A stretch of DNA of 36,159 bases. Origin: a virus. A program made the translations under genes and the position numbers. Within the stretch, counting starts at the first letter, position 1. The number at the start of each line of letters is the position of its first letter. Under the pieces are notes generated by a model. It saw only the letters and a program-made list of their open reading frames with translations, was not told the origin of the DNA and did not search any database. Of the stretch, positions 33,477-36,159 are shown one piece after another. The DNA lies in IMG/VR virus record IMGVR_UViG_3300032245_000376, positions 1-36,159 of that record. The stretch is one strand, 5' to 3'.

Positions 33477-34834
33477 GCGTCCTTATCGTAGATACCTTCA
33501 AAACTTTTACTCCAGGCTTCTCCGTCCCACTTGTATTGAACGCCTGTATAAATGTTAGTTATATAAGTGACTGCCGCAACCTCTTGAGAATTGAAAACTA
33601 CTGTCCATGAACTACCATCCCACTGTATAATATCATTAGCGTTGGCTGTAAAAGCACTACCGTTGCTGTTTAACCAAGCACTTGGTCCGTTGCTTGATGT
33701 AGTAACAATATTTTCTAGTATGAGATATCTAGTACCGGCAGTTGGATTATTGGGATTAAATGTTTCAGGATTAACAATAGCATCGACTGTACCTCTACCG
33801 CTAATATTGCTATTAGAAGGAATTGTGTCTGCATCCACATTTAATATCATTCTACGTTCATCGAACGGGTCTAAACTTATAAATGCCACTACTTCATTAC
33901 CATCAGATTTAGTCAAACGTAACTGTGATAAATTTGCCCTAAATTGTCCTGGATACAGATCCAATATTTTTCTCCAAGACACAGTATGGTTAGGCATTTC
34001 ATCTAAGTTAGCATCTGATACAATTTCATTTCTAACAATACTGGCAACATTATCTAGAACAAGCAATTCAAAATTACCAGGTGTAACTACGACTTTGGCC
34101 ACCGGATCTCCTAGACCTGAATATACTGTGTCAATGCTGTCGTACTCAGATACAATAGTACCTTCAGGATTGCTGAATACGTTGGCAATAATTTTTGTAA
34201 TAACACCCATACGCTTGACCTTGGCAGGAGGAGTAATCCATATAGGAGTTTCAAATGTCAATGTCATAATATCAATATCTTGATTTGCGCCCTGTGGAAC
34301 TTGTCTACTGGTCCAGTTAGTTTGTTTTAGATATAATACTGTTAAACTAGTCCAATCAACGTAGTTGTCAGTGGTCTGTAATTCCATTGCAGGATTAAAG
34401 AAATAACTCAACTGTTCAAATATCTGTAACTTTTGGTCAGTGTTAGTTGTCCATATATCTGCATTAAAAGTTAATTTATAAGGTGCAGGCATAATACGTT
34501 CAACTGTATAACCACGTCCCTGTGTTTCTAGATATTGTTGAGTCTCGTCGTCATACTCTCTTTCTCTAATTTGTACTTTACTGACAAATGTAGGATCTTG
34601 CAGTCTAGCCTGTTCGTAGTCTAGTCCTTTAATATAGCAGGCAATGAAAGGAGCACTTGGTACTGTATTTTCACTATTCTTTTTTAGTATTGCACTGGCT
34701 TGGCGACTAGGATCACCGTACATAACAGGGACTTGATGAAGTCTGCCACCGGTATCTTTATAACTAAAATTACTCATTACTCGCATGAATTGAGTAAGAT
34801 ACCGTCTTATTTGCCCATCATAAAAATGATCCAT
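33458..34834 (-). CDS. 15: Tail sheath stabiliser / tail completion protein, T4 gp15-like, with long C-terminal extension
   Basis: Residues 1-250 follow T4 gp15, the protein that caps the tail tube and sheath and binds the neck. HFYDGQIRRYLTQFMRVMSN matches the FYNSSFRRYATLMGDLFSNI start of gp15. VPVMYGDPSRQASAILKKNS, PYKLTFNADIWTTNTDQKLQ, IFEQLSYFFNPAMELQ and LTFETPIWITPP follow in the same order as their gp15 counterparts. T4 gp15 has 272 residues, so this 458 aa protein has an extra C-terminal region of about 190 residues, ending with two short Trp motifs (IIQWDGSSWTVVF and YKWDGEAWSKSF). The gene begins one base after the gp14 stop and overlaps the Nudix start, indicating an operon. Large antisense ORFs over this gene are shadows. 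Confidence 0.87.
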   Translation of the reverse strand: MDHFYDGQIRRYLTQFMRVMSNFSYKDTGGRLHQVPVMYGDPSRQASAILKKNSENTVPSAPFIACYIKGLDYEQARLQDPTFVSKVQIREREYDDETQQYLETQGRGYTVERIMPAPYKLTFNADIWTTNTDQKLQIFEQLSYFFNPAMELQTTDNYVDWTSLTVLYLKQTNWTSRQVPQGANQDIDIMTLTFETPIWITPPAKVKRMGVITKIIANVFSNPEGTIVSEYDSIDTVYSGLGDPVAKVVVTPGNFELLVLDNVASIVRNEIVSDANLDEMPNHTVSWRKILDLYPGQFRANLSQLRLTKSDGNEVVAFISLDPFDERRMILNVDADTIPSNSNISGRGTVDAIVNPETFNPNNPTAGTRYLILENIVTTSSNGPSAWLNSNGSAFTANANDIIQWDGSSWTVVFNSQEVAAVTYITNIYTGVQYKWDGEAWSKSFEGIYDKDAWRIIL

Positions 34835-34835
34835 A

Positions 34836-36038
34836 TTAATTGTCCGCCTTAGGTTTTAGTACCTTACTTAATGCTTGACGTTCTGTTACAACTTTTCCAC
34901 TGATTGTACCAGTGTTAGTATTATTAACAAAACTAGATTTCTGTGTTTCTCTAATAGCAGAACCAGCAAAAGTTCCAGTTGATACATCTTGAGAACCAAA
35001 CTGGTTCATGGTCATACGAACACCTTGCTCATACATGACCCAACGATTACCGTCGTATCTAAATAATGCGTTAGGAAGGTAATCTGTACGTAGGAAAAAT
35101 TGTCCTTTGCTAGGTCCACTAGGAAATGTGATGCCGCTGCCAAACTTTGTTCCGTTAGGCGGAACTCCGTCACCGCTTTCTATACCTACATATATATTGC
35201 GTTTAGGAGTCTTTAGAACAAAACTGGCATCTAGGTAAGTTTGGCTAGCATCATCATCAGTATCGCTAGCATCCTCTACATCTACAAGACCGTCTGCGTC
35301 AGTGGGGATTACAAACAAGTGATTTTTATCATATCCGCTTAGTGGAGCATCTTGTTGTGCTTGTTCAATAATCTGATTATTAATGTCAATACTCTTTTGA
35401 TAGGTAGATAGAAGGTCTTTTAGTGTGCTACCATCACCGGCACCGCTATCTGCATTGAGGATTTGACTGAATTCTTGACTATCAACTAGGGGTTGACATT
35501 TAGCACGTAGCAAGTGCGGATACCAAGTTTGACTAAAACCGTTAGTAGGACGGCTAACATCTGTTACTACATAAAATCTTTTTAATGCTACAAGACTGTC
35601 ATCTAATGCGTATTCATCTTTTAAGTGGGGCAGTTCAAATACATCACCTGGCATGATTTTACGACCTAGCGCATCTACACAATTTCTCAAATGAAAGTGT
35701 AGCATGATATTATCGTTGCTTAGAAACAGTCCAAACTGACTTAGATTAAAATCTAGGTCTTGCATGGTATAGATCCCACGGATAACATAGACATCGGGTT
35801 CGTAAATTCTATCTCTGTTTTCCATGAACAAGACATCTTGAATGCCTATTTCAGGAATAGGGTTGGTTGAATTGTTAGGAGTCGTAGGACTACTTTGCCC
35901 ATCAGTGGGAGCAACGGTACCTGCGTATTTGTGTATAAAGATGTCTGTTCCCCCAACCTGAAATTCTTCATTGATCACACGGTCGAGAAACTTAAAATCA
36001 TTGCCCTTTTCGGGACGGTACAGGGAAAGTCTTGGCAT
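34836..36038 (-). CDS. 14: Neck protein, T4 gp14-like (400 aa)
   Basis: I chose the start MPRLSLYRPEKGNDFKFLDR at 36038 because this opening is typical of gp14 in aquatic T4-like phages, and because a TAAATAC element lies only six bases upstream. A longer reading from 36092 would run through that element. The middle region (DVYVIRGIYTMQDLDFNLSQ, FGLFLSNDNIMLHFHL, GRKIMPGDVFELPHL, ALKRFYVVTDVSRP) parallels T4 gp14. The C-terminal part (GQFFLRTDYLPNALFRYDGN and ERQALSKVLKPKADN) also matches the aquatic phage form, which is longer than T4 gp14 (256 aa). gp14 forms the neck with gp13 and joins filled heads to tails. Gene order gp14 then gp15 is as in T4. Confidence 0.87.
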   Translation of the reverse strand: MPRLSLYRPEKGNDFKFLDRVINEEFQVGGTDIFIHKYAGTVAPTDGQSSPTTPNNSTNPIPEIGIQDVLFMENRDRIYEPDVYVIRGIYTMQDLDFNLSQFGLFLSNDNIMLHFHLRNCVDALGRKIMPGDVFELPHLKDEYALDDSLVALKRFYVVTDVSRPTNGFSQTWYPHLLRAKCQPLVDSQEFSQILNADSGAGDGSTLKDLLSTYQKSIDINNQIIEQAQQDAPLSGYDKNHLFVIPTDADGLVDVEDASDTDDDASQTYLDASFVLKTPKRNIYVGIESGDGVPPNGTKFGSGITFPSGPSKGQFFLRTDYLPNALFRYDGNRWVMYEQGVRMTMNQFGSQDVSTGTFAGSAIRETQKSSFVNNTNTGTISGKVVTERQALSKVLKPKADN

Positions 36039-36044
36039 AGTGTT

Positions 36045-36051
36045 GTATTTA
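36045..36051 (-). promoter_or_regulatory. Putative late promoter element for the gp14-gp15-Nudix unit
   Basis: On the minus strand CATAAATACAAC lies six bases before the gp14 start. It is one arm of a perfect inverted repeat with the plus-strand element at 36055-36061. Confidence 0.6.
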
Positions 36052-36054
36052 TGG

Positions 36055-36061
36055 TAAATAC
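36055..36061 (+). promoter_or_regulatory. Putative late promoter element for the rightmost ORF
   Basis: GGTAAATAC lies four bases before the ATG at 36066. With the minus-strand element it forms GTATTTATGGTAAATAC (36045-36061), two TAAATAC motifs back to back with a three-base spacer. Confidence 0.6.
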
Positions 36062-36065
36062 TCAT

Positions 36066-36159
36066 ATGACTGACAACGAACAACAACGCCAAAGTGTTAC
36101 CGATTATTGCAAAACCATGTTAGGTGATGGCATGATCGATGTAGAACTTGACCCTATAC
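36066..36159 (+). CDS. 5' fragment of a gp13-like neck/virion protein (runs off the window)
   Basis: Thirty-one codons are visible, beginning MTDNEQQRQSVTDYCKTMLG and continuing DGMIDVELDPI. The segment YCKTMLGDGMIDVELDP resembles the N-terminus of T4 gp13 (ILRRLGAPIINVELTP). gp13 would be expected beside gp14. The start is supported by the TAAATAC element four bases upstream. The fragment is too short to settle the family, and similar openings occur in other virion proteins of aquatic phages. If it is gp13, the gene is divergent from gp14, unlike T4 where both run the same way. Confidence 0.5.
   Translation, partial: MTDNEQQRQSVTDYCKTMLGDGMIDVELDPI

Noticed and set aside
33591-34283. 230-codon open frame on the plus strand
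   Set aside because: It is antisense to the gp15-like gene, whose protein matches gp15 along its length. No ribosome site or family motif was seen for the plus-strand frame.
36039-36092. Longer gp14 start (MALLFVVSHMSIYHKYNT...)
   Set aside because: The extension would span the palindromic promoter motif, adds residues not typical of gp14, and overlaps the start of the divergent ORF. MPRLSLYRPEKGND is the usual opening.
1-36159. Anti-phage defence or toxin-antitoxin genes, tRNA genes, integrase or insertion sequences
   Set aside because: I read through all gaps and gene products and saw none. Gaps are under 100 bases and nearly all proteins are virion-type.

Overview
The window is a late structural-gene region of a tailed phage of the T4-like myovirus type, most similar in style to aquatic (cyanophage/pelagiphage-like) relatives. 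The anchors are a complete gp23-type major capsid protein at the left end, and gp14-like neck and gp15-like tail sheath stabiliser genes at the right end. The host cannot be read from this window. I see no tRNA, integrase, insertion sequence or CRISPR array, and almost no non-coding DNA.

Layout. 2-1189: gp23 major capsid protein, closed by a UUCG-loop terminator. 1317-2799: two small virion-type proteins, the first closed by a second UUCG terminator. 2831-9145: a giant (2104 aa) fibre or structural protein with beta-helix segments interrupted by an array of Cys-Arg-Asp repeats. 9157-15581: one short protein and three fibre proteins built from 'TTGALxVxGGVGIGxxxYVGG' repeats. 15653-16849: an FN3 plus glycine-rich adhesin-like protein behind a third UUCG terminator. 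16851-17279: a cupin. 17374-25200: a tail-collar fibre, two small paralogous fibre proteins, a 1456 aa fibre with an Mtd_N-like N-terminus, and a second glycine-rich protein. 25225-28425: a 1066 aa virion protein. 28463-31639: a fibre ending in a peptidase S74 (intramolecular chaperone) domain. 31701-33038: a small repeat-type protein, an unknown helical protein and a GT-A glycosyltransferase. On the minus strand, 36038 to 33027 reads gp14, gp15 and a Nudix hydrolase. At the right edge a plus-strand ORF begins that resembles the start of gp13.

How it works together. The plus-strand genes appear to supply the capsid shell and an unusually large set of host-recognition fibres and adhesins (about 28 kb). 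The minus-strand genes supply the neck and tail-completion parts that join head and tail. Transcription seems punctuated by a TAAATAC motif, resembling T4-type late promoters (TATAAATA). It directly follows each of the three UUCG terminators, and it occurs as a perfect inverted pair between the gp14 gene and the gp13-like ORF.

I did not find a recognisable defence or other non-virion system. The most unusual aspects are the modular, mutually recombinable fibre set, the two 'long fibre plus glycine-rich adhesin' pairs, the interrupted beta-helix giant protein, the terminator-promoter couples, and the palindromic divergent late promoter.
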